DNA of 64,000 nt. Origin: Gemmatimonadota bacterium (lineage in GTDB: Bacteria > Gemmatimonadota > Gemmatimonadetes > Gemmatimonadales > GWC2-71-9). The position numbers and the translations under genes were made by a program. Position 1 is the first letter of the stretch. The number at the start of each line of letters is the position of its first letter. Of this stretch, positions 41,689 through 49,072 are shown piece by piece. Under the pieces are notes generated by a model. That model was not told the DNA's origin. It saw only the letters and a list, made by a program, of their open reading frames with translations, and searched no databases. The stretch lies in contig JAKLGU010000001.1 of the NCBI GenBank assembly GCA_022710485.1, positions 304,501 through 368,500 on the forward strand. The letters run 5' to 3'.

Positions 41689-42906
41689 CTACCCCTCCAG
41701 CGAGGCCAAGATGTTCCTGGCAATGACGATACGCTGGATCTCGCTGGTCCCTTCCCCGATTTCGCAGACCTTGGCGTCGCGCATCATCCGCTCCACCGGA
41801 TAGTCGGTGGTATAGCCGTAGCCGCCGAAGACCTGGACCGCCTTCGTGGTGACTCGCATCGCCAGTTCGGAGCAGTAGAGCTTGGCCATGGCCGCCTCCT
41901 GCTTGAACGGGCGCCCGTTCTGCTTGAGCCAGGCGGCATGGTACAGCAGGTGGGTGCCGGCCTGGATTTCGGTGGCCATGTCGGCCAGCTGGAAGCTGAC
42001 GCCCTGGAAGCTGGCGATGGCCTGCCCGAACTGCTTCCGGACCGAAGCGTACCTGAGCGCTTCCTCGTAGGCACCCTCCGCGATGCCGAGCGACACGGCG
42101 GCGATCCCGATCCGGCCCGCGTCGAGGGTCTTGAGGAAGTTGACGAACCCCTCGCCGATGGTGCCCAGCACGTTTTCCTTGGGGACGACCGCGTCCTCCA
42201 GGATCAGCTCGCGGGTGTCGGAGGCCCGCCACCCCATCTTCTCCTCCTTCTTCCCGGCCCGCACCCCCTTCGTCTTGGGCAGGTCCTCCGCGTGGCCGAC
42301 GCCGAGGGTCCGGCAGCGCGCGAGGTCCACGGTGTCCTTGGTGACGATGAAGCTGGTGATGCCGCGGTGGCCGGAGCCAGGGGAGGTGCGGGCCGTGACG
42401 GAGAAGATCTCGCCGACGCCGGCGTGCGTGATGAAGACCTTGGAGCCGTTAAGGAGGTAGTGGTCGCCCTTGTCCACGGCGGTGGTGGCGGTGCCGCCGG
42501 CGTCGCTGCCCGCGCCTGGTTCCGTCAGGCCGAATCCGCCCAGCACCTTGCCGGAGGCCAGCAGCGGGACGTAGCGCTCGCGCTGCGCTTTCGTGCCGAA
42601 GTCCATGATCGGCGAGGTGCCAAGGTTGGTGTGCGCGCTGATGGTGAGAGCGTGACTGGCGTCCACCTTGGCGAGCTCGTGGAGGACGATGTAATAGGAG
42701 AGCTGGTCCATGCCTGCGCCGCCGAGCTCTTCCGGCCAGGGGACCCCGAGGAGGCCGAGCGGCCCCATCTTGGCGACGTTGTCCCAAAGAAACTCAGAGG
42801 TGCGATCGAGGTCCTTGGCGACCGGGGCGACATCGGTCCGGGCGAATTCCCGCACCATGTCGCGCACCTGGAGGTGCTGCTCGCCGAAGTAGAATGGGAG
42901 TTCCAT
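41689..42906 (-). CDS. Acyl-CoA dehydrogenase
   Basis: FAD enzyme for the first beta-oxidation step, passing electrons to ETF. 405 residues: [58 protein letters not shown] and the catalytic-Glu segment [18 protein letters not shown] are present, as in short-chain members. ATG 42904-42906 ([11 protein letters not shown]) is chosen over an upstream ATG that adds a basic, non-family extension. Transcribed alone; its substrate could belong to either acyl-CoA cluster of this window. Confidence 0.94.
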   Translation of the reverse strand: MELPFYFGEQHLQVRDMVREFARTDVAPVAKDLDRTSEFLWDNVAKMGPLGLLGVPWPEELGGAGMDQLSYYIVLHELAKVDASHALTISAHTNLGTSPIMDFGTKAQRERYVPLLASGKVLGGFGLTEPGAGSDAGGTATTAVDKGDHYLLNGSKVFITHAGVGEIFSVTARTSPGSGHRGITSFIVTKDTVDLARCRTLGVGHAEDLPKTKGVRAGKKEEKMGWRASDTRELILEDAVVPKENVLGTIGEGFVNFLKTLDAGRIGIAAVSLGIAEGAYEEALRYASVRKQFGQAIASFQGVSFQLADMATEIQAGTHLLYHAAWLKQNGRPFKQEAAMAKLYCSELAMRVTTKAVQVFGGYGYTTDYPVERMMRDAKVCEIGEGTSEIQRIVIARNILASLEG

Positions 42907-43009
42907 AGGCCGTCCGGTCCAGGGTGGGCGTCTCCCCAAATCTACCATGGGGCGCGGGCCGAATCACCCCGGGGGGCGGTTACCTTTCCTGCTCCGATCA
43001 CGTCAAGTC

Positions 43010-43049
43010 CTCACCCCCTTTCCCGCTCTCCACCATGTGGAGAGGGGGG
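43010..43049. repeat. Inverted repeat CTCTCCAC...GTGGAGAG
   Basis: 8-bp perfect core arms (43026-43033, 43037-43044) flanked by partly complementary C- and G-runs, with the same CCTCACCCCCT lead-in as the element at 39541-39581. It lies between the divergent acyl-CoA dehydrogenase and the sugar dehydrogenase genes. Confidence 0.75.
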
Positions 43050-43075
43050 ACGACCCTGGAGAACCGCTGTTGACG

Positions 43076-44260
43076 ATGGACTTCACGATGGTTCGACGGA
43101 CGATACGTCTCGCCTTGCATCTGGCCCTCGGCCTGGCCATCGGCTGCGGCGAGGACAACTCCGGTCCGGCCGCTCCGCCGGCCGACCTGACCCTCACCGC
43201 CATCGACAGCGGGTACGACTTTCCGATCCAGGTGATGGCCCCGCCCGGCGATGCCACTCGGCTGCTGATCCTGGAGCGGCGCGGCCGACTGGTGCTCCGC
43301 AAGAACGGAGTGCGGCTCGATTCCGCCTACGTCAACCTCACCGCCCTCACAGGCGAGCCCGGCGTGGCACGGGAGTACGGGGTCCTCGGCGTGGCGTTTC
43401 ACCCGCAGTACGCGACCAACCGGCGGCTCTTCGCCTACCTGATCGACCAGAACGAGGACACGCGGCTCGTGGAACTGCTGGCCGACGCGAACTTCGACCA
43501 CGCGAGCCCGACGCCGGTCCGCACGATCCTGCAGTTCTCCCAGCCCAGCTACGCCATCCATTACGGGGGCACCGTGGCGTTCGGGAAAGACGGCTACCTC
43601 TATCTGGCCACGGGAGACGGCGAGACGGGCGGCGTGCCGTCCAGCCCCGCGCAGGACAGCGCGTCGCTGCTCGGCAAGATGCTCCGCGTCGATGTCGACG
43701 GCGGGGTGCCCTATGTCATCCCCGCCGGCAACCCGTTCGTGGGGCGCGCCGGGTGGCGGGGCGAGATCTACCACGTGGGGCTCCGGAACCCGTACCGCTG
43801 GAGCGTGGACCGGCAAACCGGCGACCTCTGGTGGGGCGACGTCGGCGAGGACAGCTGGGAGGAGGTCAATTTTTCGCCGGCCGGCACCGGCGGACTCAAC
43901 TACGGCTGGCCCTATCGGGAGGGCAACGCCTGCTGGCTGCCGGCGACGGGCTGCCCCTCCGCCGGCCTGACGGCCCCCGCATACGCGTACTCGCACAGCG
44001 AGGGGTGCTCCGTGATCGGCGGCGTGGTCTACCGCGGATCAGCGATACCCGGGAGGAAGGGCACCTATCTCTTCGGCGACTTCTGCCGCAATACCTTCCG
44101 CTCGCTGACCCGCTCCTCCTCCGGCAGCGTGAGCGACGTGACCACCTGGACACCGACCATCCCCGCCGACAACCTGGCCGGCTTTGGCGAGGACGCTGCG
44201 GGCGAGGTGTACATCGCGATGGCGTCGGGGAGGGTGTACAGGGTGGTGGCGGTGGAGTAA
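43076..44260 (+). CDS. PQQ-dependent sugar dehydrogenase-like lipoprotein
   Basis: 394 residues. A lipoprotein signal peptide with lipobox (ALGLAIGC) is followed by a six-bladed propeller: FDSAYVNLTAL..., GVLGVAFHPQYATN, HYGGTVAFGKDGYLYLATGDG, GEIYHVGLRNPYRWSVD, WGDVGEDSWEEVNF, all typical of the soluble glucose/sorbosone dehydrogenase fold. Predicted to oxidise a sugar in the periplasm using PQQ; no PQQ synthesis genes are in the window. Start could be ATG 43076 or ATG 43088. The stop codon abuts an octamer repeat array. Confidence 0.87.
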   Translation: MDFTMVRRTIRLALHLALGLAIGCGEDNSGPAAPPADLTLTAIDSGYDFPIQVMAPPGDATRLLILERRGRLVLRKNGVRLDSAYVNLTALTGEPGVAREYGVLGVAFHPQYATNRRLFAYLIDQNEDTRLVELLADANFDHASPTPVRTILQFSQPSYAIHYGGTVAFGKDGYLYLATGDGETGGVPSSPAQDSASLLGKMLRVDVDGGVPYVIPAGNPFVGRAGWRGEIYHVGLRNPYRWSVDRQTGDLWWGDVGEDSWEEVNFSPAGTGGLNYGWPYREGNACWLPATGCPSAGLTAPAYAYSHSEGCSVIGGVVYRGSAIPGRKGTYLFGDFCRNTFRSLTRSSSGSVSDVTTWTPTIPADNLAGFGEDAAGEVYIAMASGRVYRVVAVE

Positions 44261-44316
44261 GCGGGGAAGCGGGGAAGCGGGGAAGCGGGGAAGCGGGGAA
44301 GCGGGGAAGCGGGGCC
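44261..44316 (+). repeat. Octamer array GCGGGGAA x6 plus GCGGGGCC, starting at a stop codon
   Basis: Begins at the first base after the TAA of the sugar dehydrogenase and ends with a GCGGGGCC unit, as does the array after rng. Confidence 0.95.
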
Positions 44317-44355
44317 GATGCTCCTATTTGTGGAACTCCTGGGCAAGGGGGCGAT

Positions 44356-44835
44356 GTGATAGATGGAACCTCACTCGAGAAGCGAATTGAAGTGCTCGAA
44401 CGGCACAACCGCAGCCTGCGGTGGACCGTCATCCTCACCCTGGCCCTGTCGCTGCTCGGCCTGATGTGGGGCCGGGTGTGGCCGAGAAACGGCGTGGTCG
44501 AGGCGAGCGGCTTCGTGGTGACGGACCGGGATGGAAAGGTCCGGGGCAGCTTCGCGTTCGACCAGAACGGCGTCGGCCTCAACCTGCAGGACGAACGCGG
44601 ACTCTGGCGCGCCGGGTTCCTGGTGGACAACACCGGCCGCCCCGCCATGTTCCTCTTCGACACCGTGGCGCAGCCGGTGGTGACGCTGAACCTCCAGAAC
44701 AGCGGGGCCCCCTCGCTCCGGATGCGCGCACCCGGCAACGAGAACACCCTCCAGGTGCGGCTCGGCACCGGCGGCGCTCCGGGCGTCTTCCTGACCAGCG
44801 GAGCGGACACGGCGGCGCTGGTGATGCCACAGTAA
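44356..44835 (+). CDS. Single-pass membrane protein of unknown function
   Basis: 159 residues. A short cytoplasmic N-terminus with a coiled-coil-like stretch (LEKRIEVLERHNRSLR), one membrane helix (about 21-40, TVILTLALSLLGLMWG) and an external beta-rich domain with repeated D/G-rich strands (VVTDRDGKVRGSFAFDQNG, LRMRAPGNENTLQVRLG). I know no family. GTG 44356 follows AAGGGGG at close spacing. It is bracketed by octamer arrays at 44261-44316 and 44836-44939. Confidence 0.72.
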   Translation: MIDGTSLEKRIEVLERHNRSLRWTVILTLALSLLGLMWGRVWPRNGVVEASGFVVTDRDGKVRGSFAFDQNGVGLNLQDERGLWRAGFLVDNTGRPAMFLFDTVAQPVVTLNLQNSGAPSLRMRAPGNENTLQVRLGTGGAPGVFLTSGADTAALVMPQ

Positions 44836-44939
44836 GCGGGGAGGCGGGGAAGCGGGGAAGCGGGGCAGCGGGGCAGCGGGGCAGCGGGGCAGCGGGGCAG
44901 CGGGGCAGCGGGGCAGCGGGGCAGCGGGGCAGCGGGGCA
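44836..44939. repeat. Octamer array, 13 units (GCGGGGCA x10), between convergent stops
   Basis: One GCGGGGAG, two GCGGGGAA and ten exact GCGGGGCA units begin at the first base after the TAA of the upstream gene and end 8 bp before the convergent recQ stop. The longest array of the family in this window. Confidence 0.95.
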
Positions 44940-44947
44940 GCGCGAAG

Positions 44948-46312
44948 CTAGCCTGAAGAGTGCTTGTCGCAACCGGCACAACGTCGAAGGTGCTCCCCAA
45001 AGTACCGGAGCAGTTCGGACCTCCTGCAGCGTGAGGTGGTGGCGTAGCGTTCCATGGCCGAGATTCGATTGGCAGCGCGCTTCCTCCGCTCCCGCACCCG
45101 CTTCCAGTCTGGCGCGCCCCCCTCCGGATCGAGCTCCTTCCTGAGCCGCTCCACCGATTCCCTCACGTTCGACGGCAGGCTGGCGAGCCTCGCGGGATCC
45201 CGCCACGCCAGCTCCACCACCCGTTCCGCCGGGAAGGTGACGTCGAGCTGGCGGCGGTGGAGTTCCGCATCGCCCTTGGCGTAGAGCAGGATGCAGCTCG
45301 ACCGCTCCCCGTCCCGCCCTGCCCTGCCCGCCTCCTGGTAGTACGACTCCGGCGTGGGCGGCAGCATCCAGTGCACCACCACCCGGACATCAGGCTTGTC
45401 GATCCCCATCCCGAACGCACTGGTGGCGGTGACGACGTCGAGCTGTCCCGACAGAAACCGGTGCAGTACTTCCTCCCGCCGTTCCCGGTCCAGCCCCGCG
45501 TGATACGCGGCACACCGGAACCCGGCGTAGTGGATCGAGCGGGCCAGCCCCTCGGTCGTACGCCGGGTGGGCGCGTAGACGATGGCCGTGCCACGCCGAG
45601 GAGACAGGTGCTCGAGCAGCCGCCGGAAGCGGTCCCGGTCGGTCACCACCCGCTCGACGCCGAACCAGAGGTTCGGGCGGTCGAAGGAGTCGAGGTGCAG
45701 ATCCCAACGCCGCGCGCCACCGAGGCGGAGCGAGGTGGCGATGTCCTGCCGGACCTCGGGCGTGGCGCTCCCCGTCAACGCCACCACTGGCGGGCGCCCG
45801 AGCCTGATCCGCGCCGCGAGCAGCAGCCGGTAGCTCGGCCGGAAGTCGTGCCCCCACTCACTGATGCAATGGGCTTCGTCCACGGCGAGCAGCCCGACCC
45901 GCACGCCCTGCCCGCCGAGGGCCCCGGCTAGGCGCTCGAGACGTTCCGGCGAGACGTACAGCAGCTTAAGCGTGCCCTGCCTGACGGCGTCGAGAACCGC
46001 TCGCTGACTCTCGGCGTCCTGCGCACTGTTCAGCGCCGCGGCGGCCAGCCCGCGCCGTTTCCCGGCCTCGACCTGGTCCTGCATGAGCGACAGGAGCGGA
46101 GAGACGACGACGGTCAGCCCATCGAGCACCAGCGCGGGCACTTGGAAGCAGACCGACTTGCCGCCGCCGGTCGGCAGGACCGCCAGGGTGTCGCGCCCCG
46201 CCAGCACTGACTGGACGACGCGCCGCTGCGCGGGGCGAAAATCAGGGAAGCCGAAGTGGCGGAGGAGGGCGGCCCGGGCAAGGGCGAGGCGGGCGGGAAG
46301 CGGCGGCGTCAC
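44948..46312 (-). CDS. recQ: RecQ-family ATP-dependent DNA helicase (short form)
   Basis: 3'-5' DNA helicase. 454 residues: PTGGGKSVCFQVPAL (Walker A), VDEAHCISEWGHDFRPSY (DEAH box), VALTGSATPEVR, FGMGIDKPDVRVVVHW and YYQEAGRAGRDG. The zinc-binding cysteines lie at the very end (RCRRSELLRYFGE...CAGC). The winged-helix and HRDC domains of classical RecQ (about 600 residues) are missing, as in several bacterial short RecQ proteins. Start GTG 46310-46312. It is the last gene of the 19-kb minus-strand run. Confidence 0.9.
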   Translation of the reverse strand: MTPPLPARLALARAALLRHFGFPDFRPAQRRVVQSVLAGRDTLAVLPTGGGKSVCFQVPALVLDGLTVVVSPLLSLMQDQVEAGKRRGLAAAALNSAQDAESQRAVLDAVRQGTLKLLYVSPERLERLAGALGGQGVRVGLLAVDEAHCISEWGHDFRPSYRLLLAARIRLGRPPVVALTGSATPEVRQDIATSLRLGGARRWDLHLDSFDRPNLWFGVERVVTDRDRFRRLLEHLSPRRGTAIVYAPTRRTTEGLARSIHYAGFRCAAYHAGLDRERREEVLHRFLSGQLDVVTATSAFGMGIDKPDVRVVVHWMLPPTPESYYQEAGRAGRDGERSSCILLYAKGDAELHRRQLDVTFPAERVVELAWRDPARLASLPSNVRESVERLRKELDPEGGAPDWKRVRERRKRAANRISAMERYATTSRCRRSELLRYFGEHLRRCAGCDKHSSG

Positions 46313-46384
46313 GCACGGACGATGCGCGACCGCTGGCGCAACGCTGGAATCAGAACGCCGCCGGCGGGGACATCCCGCCGCGAC

Positions 46385-46576
46385 TCAGCCTCCGGACGGA
46401 CCGGAGTCGGGGGGCCTGTCCTGGCGGCGCTGCTGGATCTTCTGGATGATGCGCACCGCGAGGGAGGTGCCGAGAAGCCCGATGGCGATCCAGACCAGGG
46501 TCTGGTCGTCCCGGGCGATGCCGAGGAGCGCGGCCAGGAAGCCCATCAGCGAGGTGAACAGGCGGAACGGGTTCAC
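46385..46576 (-). CDS. 63-residue membrane protein coupled to a crotonase gene
   Basis: Two hydrophobic segments (about 5-20, RLFTSLMGFLAALLGIA, and 25-42, LVWIAIGLLGTSLAVRII) precede a basic, glutamine-rich tail. No family recognised. GTG 46574-46576 overlaps the crotonase stop as GTGA, and the frame has the same GC-rich codon pattern as its neighbours, so I take it as a real gene. Possibly a membrane anchor or just an operon passenger. Confidence 0.65.
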   Translation of the reverse strand: MNPFRLFTSLMGFLAALLGIARDDQTLVWIAIGLLGTSLAVRIIQKIQQRRQDRPPDSGPSGG

Positions 46577-47331
46577 TTGTCGAGGAACGCCGCGATGGCC
46601 CGCTTGAAGTCGGGCGTGCTCCGTGCGAGCGCATTGACCTGCGCGCCGAGGGAGATCCCCTCCTGGAACGAGAGGCCGTCGAGCTGGTAGAACTGGCGCT
46701 TGGTGAGCGCGAGGGCCGAGCCGCTGGTGGCCGCGAGCGCGGCGAGGACCCGCCCCGCCTCGGCATCGAAGCCGGCGTCGGGAATCACACGCGACACGAG
46801 CCCGGCCGCGAGGGCCTCGCCGGCCGAGAGGACGCGCCCCGTGGCGGCCAGGTCGAAGGCCAGCTTCTCGCCGGTGAGGCGGCGGAGGAGGGTCATCACC
46901 ATGGCCGGCACGAAGCCGCGCTGGATCTCGGGATACCCGAACTGGGCGCTGGCGGTCGACAGGACCAGGTCGCAGGCGGTGGCGAGCCCGGCCCCGCCGG
47001 CGAGCGCCCGCCCGTGGACCACGGCGACGACCGGCTTGGGCAGTTCGCGGATCTTGATGAAGAGCCCGCCCATGTGCAGCGCGGCGAGTTCGTTCTGCTC
47101 GGGGGTGTGCCCCGCGCTGGCGAGGAGCTCGGCGAGATCGGCGCCGGCGCAGAAGTCCTTCCCCGCCCCCCGCACGGCCACCACCCGCACGTCGGCGTCG
47201 AGATCGGCGCGCTCGAGCGCGGCGTGCAGCGCGTCGAGGGTCGGCGTGTCGAGCGCATTCCGCTTGTCTGGACGGTTCAGAGTCAGTGTGAGCACGCCCC
47301 CCTCGAGACCGACCAGCACGGGGGCGCTCAC
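46573..47331 (-). CDS. Enoyl-CoA hydratase/isomerase (crotonase family)
   Basis: 252 residues. KDFCAGADLAELLAS and HGRALAGGAGLATACDL form the oxyanion hole. The first catalytic position is Gly-Ala-Gly rather than Glu, while FGYPEIQRGFVPAMV keeps the second Glu, a pattern seen in methylglutaconyl-CoA hydratase-like members (AtuE/LiuC). That fits its AtuA neighbours. GTG 47329-47331 overlaps the previous stop (GTGA). Confidence 0.88.
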   Translation of the reverse strand: MSAPVLVGLEGGVLTLTLNRPDKRNALDTPTLDALHAALERADLDADVRVVAVRGAGKDFCAGADLAELLASAGHTPEQNELAALHMGGLFIKIRELPKPVVAVVHGRALAGGAGLATACDLVLSTASAQFGYPEIQRGFVPAMVMTLLRRLTGEKLAFDLAATGRVLSAGEALAAGLVSRVIPDAGFDAEAGRVLAALAATSGSALALTKRQFYQLDGLSFQEGISLGAQVNALARSTPDFKRAIAAFLDK

Positions 47332-47696
47332 CGGGCGCCCTTCCGCGCCTTGCGCGCCACGGCCACCGGCACCGGCACCTCCATCCGCAGCAGGGCCGTC
47401 GAGTACACCTTGCCCTGCGCGTCGGTCTTGAGGGAAATCGTCCCGCCGCCGTCGAGCGCGTCGTGGAGGAGGAAGTTGAGCGCGGAGAGATTCGGCAACT
47501 CGTATCGGTCCACGCGACTCACCATCCCCCGGAAGTGCCGCCGGACTCGCGCCACCGTGACCGCCTTGCGGAGGAGGTCGTACCACTCCGGCTCGAGGGC
47601 AATGAGCCCGACGTTCGCGGTGTTGCCCTTGTCGCCGGAGCGGGCGTGTGCCAGGTACCGGAGCTGGAGCGGAACGGTCTTGGCGGTGGCCATCAT
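47328..47696 (-). CDS. AtuA-like ferredoxin-fold subunit
   Basis: 122 residues. [23 protein letters not shown] is the signature of the AtuA-like C-terminal domain, which in many proteins is fused to AtuA. Here it is a separate gene, coupled to AtuA by ATGA (ATG 47694-47696). The family belongs to acyclic terpene/leucine-type acyl-CoA catabolism, but its biochemical role is not established. Confidence 0.88.
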   Translation of the reverse strand: MMATAKTVPLQLRYLAHARSGDKGNTANVGLIALEPEWYDLLRKAVTVARVRRHFRGMVSRVDRYELPNLSALNFLLHDALDGGGTISLKTDAQGKVYSTALLRMEVPVPVAVARKARKGAR

Positions 47697-49072
47697 GCCT
47701 CCAGGATCTCGACCCGCACGCCGGGCTCGACGGCGGTCCGGTCGATCAGCGCGGGCCAGTACGCCACGATCTCCTCCACCTGGGGGCGCCCACCGGCGAA
47801 CCCCGTCACACTGGGCGGCCCGGTGAGCACCAGCGGCGCGATCTCCCGTGTAAAACGCTCCACGGCGGCCTTGTCGGTCGAGCGGACGCCGATCCGAAGC
47901 TGCACCTCGGGAAGTTCCGGGCTCGCGGGACCCGCCAGCCTGCCGTGCGTGGCGTCCACGCCGACGTACTCCGTGAGGATCTGCTCGAACTCGAGGCCCA
48001 GGTCCTTGAGCCGCTGGCGGAGGATCGCGTCGGCGGCGCGCGCCTTGTCGTGCGCGTCGGGCCAGCCGTACACCAGTGTGCCGACCGCCTTGTATCCGTA
48101 GAAGTAAGCGATGGAGACCTTGAGCATCGGTGTCCGGGGGCCGCCGCGGATGCCACTCACCTGGACGCGGTCCTTTCCCGCCCGCTTCAGTCGGATGGTA
48201 GTAAAGTCGGCCACGCCGTCCGGGGTGATGTACTGGTGCGGGTCGCCCATCTCGTACACCAGCTGCTCGGTGACGGAGGGGACCGACACGACGCCCCCCG
48301 TGCCGGGGTGCTTGGTGATGACGAACGACCCGTCTTCGTGCGCCTCGACGATCGGGAAGCCGGGATTGGCCAGCCCTTTCACCGATCGCCAGTCCTTGAG
48401 CAGGTTGCCGCCCGAGCTCTGGGCGCCGCACTCGATGATGTGCCCGGCCACGGTGCCGGCGGCGACCTTGTCCCAGTCGTCGAAGTCCCAGCCGAACTCG
48501 TGGAACATCGGCGCCAGGGTGAGGCCGGTGTCGGTGACGCGCCCGGTGATGACCACCTGCGCCCCGCGGCGGAGCGCCTCGACCATCGGCTGCATGCCGA
48601 GGTAGGCGTTGGCCGAGAGGACCCGGTCGCGGATGTCCGACAGGGGGCGGCCGGTCTCCATGTCGCGCATCTCGTGGCCGGCGGCGATGAGTTCGTCGAG
48701 GTCGGGCAGGAGGTCGTCGCCGGTCACGAGCCCGACCTTGAGCTTCCCTCCGAGCCCGAGCTTCCGCGCGGAATCGAGCACCGCCTCCGCGCAGCCGCGC
48801 GGGTTGACGCCGCCGGCATTGGACGTGACGCGGATGCCCTTCTTCACGATGTCGGGGAGGATCCGCTCCATGAGCGGCACGAAGTCGCGCGCGTAGCCCG
48901 CGTGCGGGTTGCGGGACCGCTGCTTCTGCATGATGGACATCGTGACTTCGGCCAGGTAGTCCATCATCAGGTAGTCGATCGGCCCGCCCTGCACCTGGCG
49001 GACCGGCGCTTCGAGCCAGTCGCCCCAGAAGCCCTGCCCGCCGGCGATGCGCACCACCTTGCCGCCACTCAT
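47693..49072 (-). CDS. Acyclic terpene utilisation AtuA family protein (DUF1446)
   Basis: 459 residues. [62 protein letters not shown] and the [15 protein letters not shown] segment are typical of AtuA. The family accompanies geranyl-CoA or similar carboxylase pathways; molecular function is unproven. ATG 49070-49072 overlaps the subtilase stop (ATGA). With the carboxylase beta subunit and the crotonase it forms a partial atu-like set lacking a biotin carboxylase alpha subunit in this window. Confidence 0.9.
   Translation of the reverse strand: MSGGKVVRIAGGQGFWGDWLEAPVRQVQGGPIDYLMMDYLAEVTMSIMQKQRSRNPHAGYARDFVPLMERILPDIVKKGIRVTSNAGGVNPRGCAEAVLDSARKLGLGGKLKVGLVTGDDLLPDLDELIAAGHEMRDMETGRPLSDIRDRVLSANAYLGMQPMVEALRRGAQVVITGRVTDTGLTLAPMFHEFGWDFDDWDKVAAGTVAGHIIECGAQSSGGNLLKDWRSVKGLANPGFPIVEAHEDGSFVITKHPGTGGVVSVPSVTEQLVYEMGDPHQYITPDGVADFTTIRLKRAGKDRVQVSGIRGGPRTPMLKVSIAYFYGYKAVGTLVYGWPDAHDKARAADAILRQRLKDLGLEFEQILTEYVGVDATHGRLAGPASPELPEVQLRIGVRSTDKAAVERFTREIAPLVLTGPPSVTGFAGGRPQVEEIVAYWPALIDRTAVEPGVRVEILEA

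Noticed and set aside
41145-41723. A 192-codon minus-strand frame in the gap upstream of rng
   Set aside because: No ribosome binding site or family similarity, and it overlaps the 5' part of rng. The composition looks non-coding.
44261-44939. Possible CRISPR array or satellite-like mobile element
   Set aside because: Direct octamers without spacers, no cas genes, no terminal inverted repeats or transposase nearby.
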